Under the pieces are notes generated by a model, which was not told the origin of the DNA, did no database searches, and saw only the letters and a list, made by a program, of their open reading frames with translations. The position numbers were made by a program, and so were the translations under genes. Shown here one piece after another: positions 1 to 9,690 of a stretch of DNA of 64,000 nucleotides (position 1 is the first letter of the stretch; every line of letters begins with the position of its first letter). The DNA is from Membranihabitans maritimus (GTDB lineage Bacteria; Bacteroidota; Bacteroidia; Chitinophagales; Saprospiraceae), in assembly GCF_021729145.1 (NCBI RefSeq), contig NZ_JAJSLW010000003.1, positions 186,001-250,000 of the forward strand. Reading direction: 5' to 3'.

Positions 1-2665
1 GAGAAGCACCAGCTTCGCGGGAAATCCTTTTTAGATTCCACTTAGCCAAATGATAATTAACAAACATCCACGCTCCCATATTTTCCGGCTCCTCCTGAAT
101 CCAGTAAAATTCAGCCTTGGAATATTTAGTGCGAATCTCTTCCAGTTGTTTAATAGGCAATGGATATAATTGCTCAATTCTCACAATTGCTACGTCCTTA
201 ATTTTCTCTTCTTCTCTTTTGGCTAACAAATCGTAATAAACCTTACCAGAACACAGTAACACTCGCTTTACTTTTGACCCGGATTTTATTTCATCATCGA
301 TAACTTCCTTAAAAGAAGTTCCCTTTAAAAATTCTCCGCGCTTACTAATACACTTGGGATGTCTCAACAATAGCTTGGGAGACATATTAATAAGAGGTTT
401 TCTAAAAGGCCTGGCTAATTGTCTACGCAAGGCGTGGAATAAATTGGCGGGTGTTGTAATGTTTGTTACAGTAAGATTATATTCTGCACATAATTGTAAA
501 AATCGTTCCAACCGTGCACTCGAATGCTCAGGACCCTGACCCTCATATCCATGTGGTAATAATAGAACCAATCCACTCATTCTCCTCCATTTACTTTCTG
601 CAGCAGAGATAAATTGGTCAATAATCGTTTGCGCTCCATTATAAAAGTCCCCAAACTGAGCTTCCCAAAGCACTAAATGGTCAGGAGAAGCAAGGGAGTA
701 CCCATATTCAAATCCCAAAACTGCAAATTCAGACAATAGGGAATTATAGATCATAAATTTACCCTGATCATCTGACAAACCATCCAATCTATTTTTTGAA
801 TCATATGTTTTGGAATCATATATGACTGCATGGCGGTGAGAAAATGTTCCGCGTTTTACATCCTGACCGCTCATCCTTACATTTCTTCCCTCCATCAAGA
901 TAGAACCATAGGCCGCCAACTCTCCCAGCCCCCAATCCAGAGAATCTTCAGCCAGAAATGATTTCATTCCCTTTATCAGTCGATTAACTTTGGGGACAGG
1001 ATTGAAATCTTCAGGGTATGTAATCAGGTGATCAAGAATAATGTCGAGTTGCTTTTTAGCAATTCCTGTGTCCGGTGATTTTTCAAAATCTTCCGGGGCT
1101 TTTGTTATTCTCAGTTTTCGCCATTGTTCTTCCGGCTTTTGATAGGTATATGGCAAAGGCTTTTGCTTAACCAAATCCAATCTCTTTTGTAAATCCGCCC
1201 AGAAGTTTTTCTCCAAATCTTCAGCCAGGTCTTTTTCAACTTTATCTCTCTTTATCAATTTATCAATATAAATCTCCCTTGGATTTTTGTGGTTTTTGAT
1301 AATTTGATACATCTTAGGTTGTGTAAACTTGGGATCATCTCCTTCATTGTGACCATGCTTACGGTAACAAACCATATCAATAAATACATCATTATTGAAT
1401 TTCTGTCTGTATTCAATAGCCAATTCCGCTGCAAAAATCACTGCCTCCGCATCATCTCCATTCACATGAAAAACAGGTGCCTGAACCATATTTGCCACCC
1501 CGGTACTATAGGTAGATGAACGAGCATCATCAAAGTCCGTAGTAAATCCAATCTGATTATTAATCACGAAATGGATAGTACCACCTGTATAATACCCGTC
1601 CAATTTACTCATCTGAACTGTCTCATATACTATTCCCTGCCCAGCAATTGCAGCATCGCCATGCAGGAGGATGGGTAAAATCTTATCGTATTCCGATCCA
1701 TAGAGTTCATCTGCCTTTGCACGAGAATATCCTTGAACAACAGCATCAACTGCCTCCAGGTGGGAAGGATTTGGAGCAAGTTTAAGTTGGATATCTTTTC
1801 CATTCAATGCTTTTACCTGACTGGAATACCCCAAATGGTATTTTACATCTCCGTCGCCAAAAGCCATATCGGGAACTGCTGTTCCTTCAAATTCATTAAA
1901 GATATGTTCATAGGTTTTGCCCATTATATTGGCCAGCACATTTAGTCGTCCACGATGCGCCATACCAATGACTACCTCTTCAACGATACTTTCAGCACCT
2001 TTATTAATCATTGCATCCAGTGCAGGAATAAGGCTTTCGCCCCCTTCCAGAGAAAAACGCTTCTGGGCAATATACTTGGTGTGAAGAAATTTTTCAAATA
2101 TTGTAGCACCGTTGAGTTTTGTAAGAATCCTTTTCTTTTTCTCAAAGGGTAATCCATGATCTGCTTCCAGGGATCGGGATTCAATTTTATTGCGCAACCA
2201 CATTCTCTTTTCCTTATCTTCAATATGGGCATATTCAAAACCTATATTCCCAATATAAAGTTTGTTTAAACGATCCAGAATCTGGCGCAATGTGGCATTC
2301 TTCATGCCTATTTCCTCTCCGGAAATAAATACCTCATCCAAATCAGACTCATCGAGATTATAGTCTTTTAATGCAAGGTGCGGTTTTCTATCCTTCCTTG
2401 GTTTAATAGGATTAGTGGTAGACAAAAGATGACCTCGATCCCTGTAACCATGAATAATGGACAATACATCAAACTCCTTTTGCATTTTTCCTACAGGAGC
2501 TTCCCCATTTTCAGGAAATGCTGGTTCACCGTTTGCCTGAAAATCAAAACCTTTAAAAAATACTCTCCAACCCTGTTCTACCTCCCCCGGTGAGTCTTTA
2601 TATTTTTTATATAAACTTTCAATCACATTTGGGTGGGCATTGAATATGTATGAATAATCGGACAT
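1..2665 (-). CDS. sucA: 2-oxoglutarate dehydrogenase E1 component, C-terminus beyond the window
   Basis: Thiamine-diphosphate-dependent E1 subunit that decarboxylates 2-oxoglutarate in the TCA cycle and passes the succinyl group to E2. The minus frame is open from ATG at 2665 to the left edge, about 888 codons. The family is usually a little over 900 residues, so only the C-terminal end is missing. The N-terminus has the short E2-binding-type start (MSDYSYIFNAHPNVIESLY) and a GWRVFFKGF segment. Family blocks seen are GMAHRGRLNVLAN, LHGDAAIAGQGIVYE, the FVINNQIGFTT region, CYRKHGHNEGDDP, and in the transketolase-like half the GFEYGYSL and WEAQFGDF segments. No neighbouring sucB is visible; it could lie outside the window. 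A perfect palindrome sits just upstream of the start codon. Confidence 0.95.
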   Translation of the reverse strand, partial: MSDYSYIFNAHPNVIESLYKKYKDSPGEVEQGWRVFFKGFDFQANGEPAFPENGEAPVGKMQKEFDVLSIIHGYRDRGHLLSTTNPIKPRKDRKPHLALKDYNLDESDLDEVFISGEEIGMKNATLRQILDRLNKLYIGNIGFEYAHIEDKEKRMWLRNKIESRSLEADHGLPFEKKKRILTKLNGATIFEKFLHTKYIAQKRFSLEGGESLIPALDAMINKGAESIVEEVVIGMAHRGRLNVLANIMGKTYEHIFNEFEGTAVPDMAFGDGDVKYHLGYSSQVKALNGKDIQLKLAPNPSHLEAVDAVVQGYSRAKADELYGSEYDKILPILLHGDAAIAGQGIVYETVQMSKLDGYYTGGTIHFVINNQIGFTTDFDDARSSTYSTGVANMVQAPVFHVNGDDAEAVIFAAELAIEYRQKFNNDVFIDMVCYRKHGHNEGDDPKFTQPKMYQIIKNHKNPREIYIDKLIKRDKVEKDLAEDLEKNFWADLQKRLDLVKQKPLPYTYQKPEEQWRKLRITKAPEDFEKSPDTGIAKKQLDIILDHLITYPEDFNPVPKVNRLIKGMKSFLAEDSLDWGLGELAAYGSILMEGRNVRMSGQDVKRGTFSHRHAVIYDSKTYDSKNRLDGLSDDQGKFMIYNSLLSEFAVLGFEYGYSLASPDHLVLWEAQFGDFYNGAQTIIDQFISAAESKWRRMSGLVLLLPHGYEGQGPEHSSARLERFLQLCAEYNLTVTNITTPANLFHALRRQLARPFRKPLINMSPKLLLRHPKCISKRGEFLKGTSFKEVIDDEIKSGSKVKRVLLCSGKVYYDLLAKREEEKIKDVAIVRIEQLYPLPIKQLEEIRTKYSKAEFYWIQEEPENMGAWMFVNYHLAKWNLKRISREAGAS

Positions 2666-2688
2666 TTTGTTACTATTAATTTTAGTGA

Positions 2689-2707
2689 GCAAATATCGAA
2701 TATTTGC
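2689..2707. promoter_or_regulatory. Perfect 8+3+8 palindrome upstream of sucA
   Basis: GCAAATAT-CGA-ATATTTGC is a perfect inverted repeat with a 3-base spacer. It begins 24 bases upstream of the sucA start codon. Read on the minus strand it contains GATATTTG, one mismatch from the Bacteroidota -7 promoter element TAnnTTTG, so an operator overlapping the promoter is possible. Function is inferred from symmetry and position only. Confidence 0.4.
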
Positions 2708-2772
2708 ATGGATTAACTATACATTTTGATTATAATCACATTAAATTCTAGGTAAAACGATATTTCATCTAT

Positions 2773-3873
2773 TTAGTTGTTTCTATTCCTTACTTTATTT
2801 GACAATATGAGTTGGTAGCCCAAATTTTGCAAACTGAGTATCAAAATAAATATAAAAATTCCCGAAAATACGATCAGCCACCATGCATTTAATTGGTCTT
2901 TTCCCTGATTGACCATAGAACCAATTGTGACAATATCAGGAGGGAGCCCCAATCCGAGAAATGAAAGAGTAGATTCAAGTAAAACAAACCTTCCAATGGT
3001 AAGTGGAATTATGGCTAATAATAATCCAGCAGAGTTTTTGAATAGATAATTTATCAACAATCTATAGTGGGGAATCCTATTTCTCACCCCCTGTATAAAA
3101 TAAGGTTGCTGCATTATTTCAGATGCCTCCCTGCGAGCTAACAGTGCAAAATTTGGCCAGGAAACCAATGCTATAATCAGTGCTACCAAAAGTTGAGAAT
3201 CTACTTTTACTACGGTACTCAATACTATTAAAATTAATAAGTCCGGCAATGCCTGATACCATTCAATTCCCCTGGAAATAAATCTACCCGGCCTCAACTT
3301 CACATTTTTCCTTATCAACCATTTCATCAGAAAAACTACGAGAAGAATAATAAAAAACCCGGTCCCAAAACTTGCTGATACCAATAGAAAAACCAGTAAA
3401 AACGCAGTAAAAATTCCCGAAACAACAATTCCTATTGGTAAGCCAATTTGAATCTTGGAATAAAAAGTAGAGAACATTCCAAAAAACCAACCAACAAAAA
3501 TTGAGCAAAAAGCAGCTATGACAGCAATATTAATTGATTTTCTGCCGCCGTGAATAACACCGGAAAAAACATCCCTTCCCAACCCATCTGTACCCATTAA
3601 ATGTATTCCAATGCCTGGCGTAAGGGACAATGGTGCCTGGTAAGAATCAACTTCATCCAGAATAGTTTCCGGTCCCATGCTCACCAGCGGCGAAATATAT
3701 GCTTCGCATAATTGATCATTCGAAAAAAAAGACCATCCGGATGGACAATACCCCAATATCACCCGCTCCGATGCCAAAAAGTGGCTAAGTAAATAACAAA
3801 TAATAATAAGTGTAAAAATCACTTTCTTCGAAGGGGAATTAAAAAGATGACCTTTCACAATCCAATTCTTCAT
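2773..3873 (-). CDS. ABC transporter permease, DppC/OppC type
   Basis: Inner-membrane permease subunit of a peptide/nickel-type ABC importer. It is 366 residues long, with an N-terminal membrane helix, a periplasmic stretch carrying the HLMGTDGLGRDVFSG motif typical of DppC/OppC, and several further hydrophobic helices. The EAS...PY segment before the last helices resembles the cytoplasmic coupling loop of the family. Its ATG overlaps the stop of the upstream permease by 4 bases (ATGA), so the two are translationally coupled. It is longer than the usual roughly 300 residues, with extra sequence between the first helix and the permease core and in the middle of the protein. The substrate cannot be told from the sequence. 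Confidence 0.88.
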   Translation of the reverse strand: MKNWIVKGHLFNSPSKKVIFTLIIICYLLSHFLASERVILGYCPSGWSFFSNDQLCEAYISPLVSMGPETILDEVDSYQAPLSLTPGIGIHLMGTDGLGRDVFSGVIHGGRKSINIAVIAAFCSIFVGWFFGMFSTFYSKIQIGLPIGIVVSGIFTAFLLVFLLVSASFGTGFFIILLVVFLMKWLIRKNVKLRPGRFISRGIEWYQALPDLLILIVLSTVVKVDSQLLVALIIALVSWPNFALLARREASEIMQQPYFIQGVRNRIPHYRLLINYLFKNSAGLLLAIIPLTIGRFVLLESTLSFLGLGLPPDIVTIGSMVNQGKDQLNAWWLIVFSGIFIFILILSLQNLGYQLILSNKVRNRNN

Positions 3874-5225
3874 ATCAATAGGCTTTCTTTCTCACTTCCG
3901 ACCATAAATCTGTCAACCATCCAATCAGAAAATATATGTCCCAATTGATGAAGAATTGTAAAAAACACAATCAATGTCACCGACAAGTTTATATCAAATC
4001 CTATCACCGAATGGTAAAAAAGTCTCCCCAATCCGGGGATATTAAACACGAGTTCAATTATAAGTGATCCGGCAATCATACCTACAAACAAATTTGACAA
4101 AGTACCCAATAACGTAACCACTAAATGTGAAGCTAAATATTTAAACCTAACTTTATTGTTGGAAATACCCAGGTGCAAAAAATATCTTCCATCTCCTCCA
4201 TTTCTATTCAAGGAGCTGACTTTTTCGTCAAATATTCTAAATAAAGCAACACCTGGATTAAGAGCAAAGATCAGTGCAGGGAGGATCAGGCCAAATGCAT
4301 GATATCTCAAAACTGAAAAAAACGAATTGGCTCCTGTTCGATAAAAATCAGGGAAGGGAAAAATTTCAGATATGGTACCGTATCTGCCTGAAGTTAAAAA
4401 AATCAAAGCCATTGTAGCTAATACAAAAGTGGGAAGAGAATAAAAGACCAAAACAAACTTTCTAAGAAAAGGCAAAATCTTTTTCTTCCCGGAAACCGGA
4501 TAAAAAAATAGCACTAAAAAAAAAGGAACCGCTAAAGCCATAAGTAATCCCGGGAAGGAATAACATATTGTCCAGCTTAATGCAGACAAAATAATCCTAT
4601 AAACTCCCGCACCACTATTTGTTGTATAATTTTCATCAGAAAATAAAAGTTTTAATTGCTGATGAAAAATATTCTTCATCCCATTCCACTCCAGATAGTA
4701 AGGAATCATAGGATCCCTTTTGCCTTCTCCAACTACAACGCTTTTTTTTATATTTACAGGAACTGGATTTTCCGATAAGAAATCGTAAAAATTACTTTTA
4801 TTGTTGCAATTTAGGAGTTCCAATACATTCTGTGAACTAATTTGCTCCCTACCGGATAAGGATAAATTTTCTAATTGACGAATCAACCATTCGCCATAAT
4901 TTTCCATTCCCTGTTTATTATTAATATCGAGGCACAAATCTTTAAAATTTTCTCTAAAGGGGATAGGAAAACGGTAATATACAGGAGGAACTGAAACAGG
5001 TAATATAGAGAGATAAAATAAAGGTTTTCTTTCATCCACTCTACCCACGGGTGTTTGAATAGTTGCAGACAATAAATTGATATAATCAGCTGAAGAACCT
5101 AATTGAATTTGATCCGTATCCAAAGTTCGTTTCGATGGAAGCTTGTAAAATAAAAAAAGAGAAAGCCAGATAATTGACAAGGTAATTGGAATAATATATA
5201 ATATTCTCAATATAAGTCTCTTCAT
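3870..5225 (-). CDS. ABC transporter permease, DppB/OppB type, with enlarged periplasmic loop
   Basis: Partner permease of the peptide-type importer. It is 451 residues long, against about 310-340 for usual DppB/OppB. The first helix (around residues 7-28) is followed by about 180 mostly hydrophilic residues before the next membrane segment (near residue 210); this insertion is the odd feature. The C-terminal half is a standard binding-protein-dependent permease, with GMIAGSLIIELVFNIPGLG near the end. It lies between the substrate-binding lipoprotein (36 bases upstream) and the second permease (4-base overlap), forming a three-gene operon. No ATPase subunit is encoded beside it, so ATP-binding components must come from elsewhere. 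Confidence 0.87.
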   Translation of the reverse strand: MKRLILRILYIIPITLSIIWLSLFLFYKLPSKRTLDTDQIQLGSSADYINLLSATIQTPVGRVDERKPLFYLSILPVSVPPVYYRFPIPFRENFKDLCLDINNKQGMENYGEWLIRQLENLSLSGREQISSQNVLELLNCNNKSNFYDFLSENPVPVNIKKSVVVGEGKRDPMIPYYLEWNGMKNIFHQQLKLLFSDENYTTNSGAGVYRIILSALSWTICYSFPGLLMALAVPFFLVLFFYPVSGKKKILPFLRKFVLVFYSLPTFVLATMALIFLTSGRYGTISEIFPFPDFYRTGANSFFSVLRYHAFGLILPALIFALNPGVALFRIFDEKVSSLNRNGGDGRYFLHLGISNNKVRFKYLASHLVVTLLGTLSNLFVGMIAGSLIIELVFNIPGLGRLFYHSVIGFDINLSVTLIVFFTILHQLGHIFSDWMVDRFMVGSEKESLLI

Positions 5226-5261
5226 TCCTTTCTATTCAAATTCGAACCAGCACGTAACGCC

Positions 5262-6965
5262 CTATTTTTTCAACCTACTTCTAGCGATATCATACCCCGG
5301 CCGTTCTTTTATCCGAAATAATTCAATGTCATCTTTAATAGCCAAAACTTTTACCGGTGCAGCAAAGAAAAAAACAGGCTGTAACTCTGAAAATCGTTCT
5401 TGAAATTCAGCGTACATTTTGTTTTGTTCTCTGGTATCCAGACACTCCCGCAAGGCTAAAAGAAGTGAATCCAATTTCGCATCACTTAGTCCCTGATAAT
5501 TTTTCCCAGTCACTTGTGCTTGCGAACTGTGCCACAAAGGGTAAGGATCATCTTTTATATTATTTTGACGTAAAGCTAATGTAGCTAAATCAAAAGTCTT
5601 ATTTTGTAATTCAGGTAAAAAAGAACTAAAGTCTCCGGATTGAATAGTAAGTTCCACTCCAATACGTTTCCAATATGATTTTAAAAGGGTTGCCACGTTT
5701 CTGGAAATTTCTGAGCGTGTTGTCCAAATTTCAAACTTTAATGCCCGCATTCCCTCATTAGTAGCACATTCCAAAATACCATCTCCATCAATATCCTTAC
5801 AACCTATTTCTTCCAAAATCCCGGAAGCCATCTTTGGATCATATTCAACTTGAAAACCTTTATAATAAGACTTGTCCGGGTGGATAGGACCAAAAGCTGG
5901 TTCTGTATCCTTATCAAATAATCTTCTAATCAAATCAGACCTGTTAATCCCCAGATTCAATGCATTCCTAATTGCTACCTGAGATAATAACTCATTCTGA
6001 TTATTTGCCGCAATGTATAACAACTGCAAAGTAGGAAAGGATATTATTTCACCATCAGAATCAGCAATTATAGAAGAATCCTCACGACGTACAGACGTCA
6101 ACAAATCAACCTGATCATTGACAAAGGAATTAATCGCATTTTGCAAATCTTCAATAAAAATGTATTGAATCGTATCCCACTGGGAATAATTAAAAGAAGA
6201 GTCACCGACCATTCTTTCACCCCACCAATCATTTACTTTTTCAAGAGTTAACCTTTGCCCCACGGTCCAATCCACCAAATTATATGGACCGGAAACCACA
6301 CAGTTTTGTGTCTGGCTATTACCATACGCATTAAATTCTTCCGCCACTTCTCGCAGAAGAGTATCCTGAGCACCGGTATAATTACCACTTGTAAAAGTTT
6401 CAAGGGGAATGGAACGAATTATACCATCCGGGTCAAATATATGGTGGGGATAAAGCGTCATACTAGCGATAAACTCATCTGCAAGTATATACGGTTCATC
6501 TAGTGAAATAATCACCCGACCCGGACTCTCTTTTTCTATCTTATTAATTAATGACATATAGGGAACCCAGGATCTGTTACTAAGATAGGGATTCAATGCC
6601 ATTTTAATAGTAAAAACCAAATCTTGCGGCCCGATAAGTTCTCCATCGCTCCAAAAAGCATTGTCTCTAAAATCAAGGATATATTGAAACGTCCCTTCAT
6701 TCTTCCTGAATTGCCATTGTTTAAGCAAGACCGGGGACCAGTTTCCATCGGGACTTTGGGGCTCCATGAGGGGCAAATACATATGGGATTCAATTGCAGA
6801 TGCAATACTTTTTCTCGAAATAGCCGGATTAATTATATCTGGTTCTGAGGAAGATTGGACCCTAATAATCTTTGATCTTTGATAATCATATGAATCAGTA
6901 CATCCGCTAATAAGAACAAGTACAAACACTACAACACAAAACAATGAAAAACGATTTGGGACCAT
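5262..6965 (-). CDS. ABC transporter substrate-binding lipoprotein, OppA/DppA family (SBP_bac_5)
   Basis: Extracytoplasmic binding protein of the peptide-type importer. It is 567 residues long and starts with a lipoprotein signal peptide with lipobox ISGC (Cys22). It then shows the family pattern: an N-terminal segment with INPAISRK, the FWSDGELIGPQDLVFT block typical of family 5 binding proteins, and the GINRSDLI segment. It is the first gene of the operon, divergent from the epimerase gene at 7022 with about 56 bases between the start codons, so the promoters must overlap. The peptide or other ligand is not predictable from the sequence. Confidence 0.9.
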   Translation of the reverse strand: MVPNRFSLFCVVVFVLVLISGCTDSYDYQRSKIIRVQSSSEPDIINPAISRKSIASAIESHMYLPLMEPQSPDGNWSPVLLKQWQFRKNEGTFQYILDFRDNAFWSDGELIGPQDLVFTIKMALNPYLSNRSWVPYMSLINKIEKESPGRVIISLDEPYILADEFIASMTLYPHHIFDPDGIIRSIPLETFTSGNYTGAQDTLLREVAEEFNAYGNSQTQNCVVSGPYNLVDWTVGQRLTLEKVNDWWGERMVGDSSFNYSQWDTIQYIFIEDLQNAINSFVNDQVDLLTSVRREDSSIIADSDGEIISFPTLQLLYIAANNQNELLSQVAIRNALNLGINRSDLIRRLFDKDTEPAFGPIHPDKSYYKGFQVEYDPKMASGILEEIGCKDIDGDGILECATNEGMRALKFEIWTTRSEISRNVATLLKSYWKRIGVELTIQSGDFSSFLPELQNKTFDLATLALRQNNIKDDPYPLWHSSQAQVTGKNYQGLSDAKLDSLLLALRECLDTREQNKMYAEFQERFSELQPVFFFAAPVKVLAIKDDIELFRIKERPGYDIARSRLKK

Positions 6966-7021
6966 AATTCTTTGGATATGCTACGAAGTTATTATTTTTA
7001 CATTACTATATCGAAAAACTA

Positions 7022-7924
7022 ATGGGAAAGATTCTTATTGCCGGAGGCACTGGACTTATAGGTTCAATTTTGTCAAATTATTTGGCATCAAAAGGTAATG
7101 AAATATTCATTCTTTCCCGAGATAAATATGATTCTGAGAAATATTTGTCATGGGATCCTTCCCAAAAAGTCCTTTCACCGAGATGTAAAAATTATCAGTT
7201 TGACGCTCTAATCAATACTTGCGGAGCGGATCTGGCTGAAAAACGCTGGACAAAACAAAGAAGGAAATTATTATTGGAATCACGCATAATCCCTACCGAT
7301 TTTCTGTGGGATTGCATCCACCAGGGTAAAATAAATACAGATTGTTTTATCAATTTTTCCGCCATAGGTATATACGGGAACAATCCTGACCCAGTTAATG
7401 AACTCGATCTTCCCGGTAAATCCTCTTTTCTGGTAGATCTTGTAAAAAAGTGGGAAAATGCTTTTTTTAAGAATTCCAAGAAATCAATTCGACATAGTGT
7501 TGTCAGATCAGGAGTGGTAATTAGTAAAAAAGGTGGTTTTCTTGATCGGTTCACCTCTATGGCAAACATGTATGTTGCTCCTTATTTTGGGAAAGGCAAC
7601 GGGTATATAAGTTGGATTCACGAAGAAGATTTAGCTACAAGTGTTCACCATATAATGGAAACTGAGCAACTTCAACATGTTTATAATTTAACTTCACCAC
7701 TTCCGGTAACCAGTAAAAACTTTGGCAAGGAATTAAAAAAGACTTTTAATAAAAATGCCTTACTTTTTCCTGTCCCTAAATTTGTAATCAAAATTCTTTA
7801 CGGAAAAATGCACGAGGCTATCCTTACAAATTCGCAAGTCCTACCATTAAATTTGGAAGAAGAGGGTTTTAAGTTTAAATACGAAAACATCTCCGAAGCT
7901 CTTCAGAGAGTCAAAGAATCATAA
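7022..7924 (+). CDS. TIGR01777-family NAD-dependent epimerase/SDR39U1-like protein
   Basis: Short-chain-dehydrogenase-fold protein of the TIGR01777 family. It is 300 residues long with the nucleotide-binding motif GGTGLIG at residues 8-14, the family segment ALINTCGADLAEKRWT, a SAIGIYG segment in place of the classical Ser, and a C-terminal half matching the DUF1731 region (VPKFVIKILYGKMHEAILTNSQ). The enzymatic reaction of this family is not established; in some bacteria members affect cell division or stress. It ends 4 bases before the convergent HAD gene. Confidence 0.9.
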   Translation: MGKILIAGGTGLIGSILSNYLASKGNEIFILSRDKYDSEKYLSWDPSQKVLSPRCKNYQFDALINTCGADLAEKRWTKQRRKLLLESRIIPTDFLWDCIHQGKINTDCFINFSAIGIYGNNPDPVNELDLPGKSSFLVDLVKKWENAFFKNSKKSIRHSVVRSGVVISKKGGFLDRFTSMANMYVAPYFGKGNGYISWIHEEDLATSVHHIMETEQLQHVYNLTSPLPVTSKNFGKELKKTFNKNALLFPVPKFVIKILYGKMHEAILTNSQVLPLNLEEEGFKFKYENISEALQRVKES

Positions 7925-7928
7925 AATT

Positions 7929-8366
7929 TTATTCGTGATTAAAGACCTCCACCTCTTTCTGACGAATTACCAGGTCGGTAAACTTGCCCTTAAATCGCGT
8001 GGCCCGTACAATATGGTTGTCTATCCAATGATAATTACCTCCCCTGGGCTTATTCATCAACAATCCATGGTATTTAAAATTGTGTTTTCGCAACCATTCT
8101 TCCGTAACTTCCCTGTGCTCTTCTGTCCGGCTCGTAAAGAATGTAATAATATGACCTTCTTCATACCATTTATTTATTATCTCCAGTGCATCTGGATATT
8201 TCCTGGCTGTCACCATCCTTTCAGGTTCTTCATTTGGAATATCATCACAAATAGTACCGTCAATATCAATTAAAAAATTCTTTACTTCTTCAGGTAAAAC
8301 AGGACTTAAATGTTCACCCTTTTCGTTTACAACTTCATTGAATTTTAAATTATTACCTTTTTCCAT
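7929..8366 (-). CDS. HAD-superfamily phosphatase
   Basis: Small HAD-fold hydrolase of 145 residues. The nucleophile motif DIDGT is at residues 34-38, a Ser/Thr motif II is in FFTSRTEEH, and a basic residue and acidic motif follow in the C-terminal part (GGNYHWIDNH). There is no cap domain, so it belongs to the small class and is likely a soluble cytoplasmic phosphatase of unknown substrate. Homologues in Bacteroidota are often called phosphoheptose-related by neighbourhood, but nothing in the sequence here supports a specific substrate. Confidence 0.8.
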   Translation of the reverse strand: MEKGNNLKFNEVVNEKGEHLSPVLPEEVKNFLIDIDGTICDDIPNEEPERMVTARKYPDALEIINKWYEEGHIITFFTSRTEEHREVTEEWLRKHNFKYHGLLMNKPRGGNYHWIDNHIVRATRFKGKFTDLVIRQKEVEVFNHE

Positions 8367-8802
8367 AACCGCAAAAATATTACTTTATTTAAATATTTAA
8401 CACGAAAACACATAAAATTTTACAGAGGACTATTCAAACTCATAAATAAATACCAAATGAATAGGTTTCCTAAGATATATTCTGTAAGAATTACTTTTCA
8501 AATTCCGTCTTAGTACTCATACTATATCGCTTTATTCTCAAAATGCAAAACATTTGACCGAATCAAAGCAGCCAGGATAGTATTCACTGCCTCATCAAAA
8601 ATAGAAATGTAATACGGTGAGGAAGTTCCCAAACCATACCAAATGCGATGAAAAAAGGAAACATATTTCACCACTCAAATTAATCAAACCGGACACCGTC
8701 TGTCTCCCTAATGCAAGGACTTTCGCGACAAATATATCTGATTATCAAAAGTGGAAATTAATTAAGCTATGCCAAAAATAGATACTAAAAAATAAGTAAT
8801 GA
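8367..8802. other. Intergenic stretch with a possible transposase remnant
   Basis: 436 bases without an intact gene. On the minus strand 8736-8522 translates in two frames that join near 8650 into a peptide beginning FVAKVLALGRQTVSGLI. This resembles the N-terminal part of some DDE transposases (a LxLGRxTVxGL pattern). It is interrupted by stops and by the frame change, so at most it is a decayed fragment. No terminal repeats were seen. The rest of the stretch shows nothing recognisable. Confidence 0.25.
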
Positions 8803-9690
8803 TCAATTAAAGTTAATATACTCCTGGGGATCTTCCGGCATTCCATTGTTCCACAATTCAAAATGTAAATGCGGTCCAGAACTTAACGTTCCCGTGTTCC
8901 CAATAATGGCAATGGCCTCTCCGGCTTCTACCCGGGCATAATTTTTCTTCAACAGTGAAGAATTGTGTTTATAAACAGAAATCAAACCATTATCGTGAAG
9001 TATCATAATGGAATTACCTGTTTCCACACTCCAATCAGCCTGGACAACTACGCCTGAAGCGATTGCTTTTATAGCAGTGTTTTTTGAAGCAAGAATATCA
9101 ATACCAAAATGATCATCCGTAGGGTCATACCCTTTACCAATAGGGCCCAGAACCGGGGCAATTAAATTCTTTTCATCTACGGTATTCAAGGCAGAAGGAC
9201 GGTCCTGCGTTATATTTTCGCGCAAGGCACTCAAACGGTCCTTTCTTTCTACCTGATCACGCAATTGTTTATCCTCATCGATCCTGTTAACCACTGAAGC
9301 TACTTGTGGTTCTTCTGCAATTTCCCTTGAGAGATCTCTTTTCTGCAAACTGTCCAATGGTCTTCCGCTAATTAGCCCCCGTAGAGAGGTAATATATTGA
9401 TCCTGTTCCACCAATTGCTCTTCCATTTCATTAATATGTTTTCGCAATTTTATAAGCTCAGGTGCATCCATCTGAGCATAGAACCCGGGAATAATTTTCT
9501 TTATGGGAGTAAGACTAACTATTAAATAAAAAAATAAAAAAGATACAATAATAGCAGCGATAGTCAGCAAAAACAGCTTTATTCTACTAAAACTATGAAC
9601 CGATTCAGTTTTTAACGTATCCGTGTTGATCAATACCATTCTATATCCTTTCCTCCACCAGGATTCGTCCTTGTTTTTTATATCATCCAT
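8803..9690 (-). CDS. M23-family peptidoglycan endopeptidase, membrane-anchored
   Basis: LytM-type zinc endopeptidase of 295 residues. It has a cytoplasmic start, one membrane helix (about residues 38-61), a coiled-coil-like periplasmic region (about 75-170) and a C-terminal peptidase domain. Zinc ligands are visible as H194 and D198 (HFGID) and H274/H276 (GPHLHFELW), so the active site looks intact. Such proteins cut peptidoglycan cross-bridges or help activate amidases in the periplasm. The gene is monocistronic and divergent from the sprE-like gene. Confidence 0.93.
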   Translation of the reverse strand: MDDIKNKDESWWRKGYRMVLINTDTLKTESVHSFSRIKLFLLTIAAIIVSFLFFYLIVSLTPIKKIIPGFYAQMDAPELIKLRKHINEMEEQLVEQDQYITSLRGLISGRPLDSLQKRDLSREIAEEPQVASVVNRIDEDKQLRDQVERKDRLSALRENITQDRPSALNTVDEKNLIAPVLGPIGKGYDPTDDHFGIDILASKNTAIKAIASGVVVQADWSVETGNSIMILHDNGLISVYKHNSSLLKKNYARVEAGEAIAIIGNTGTLSSGPHLHFELWNNGMPEDPQEYINFN

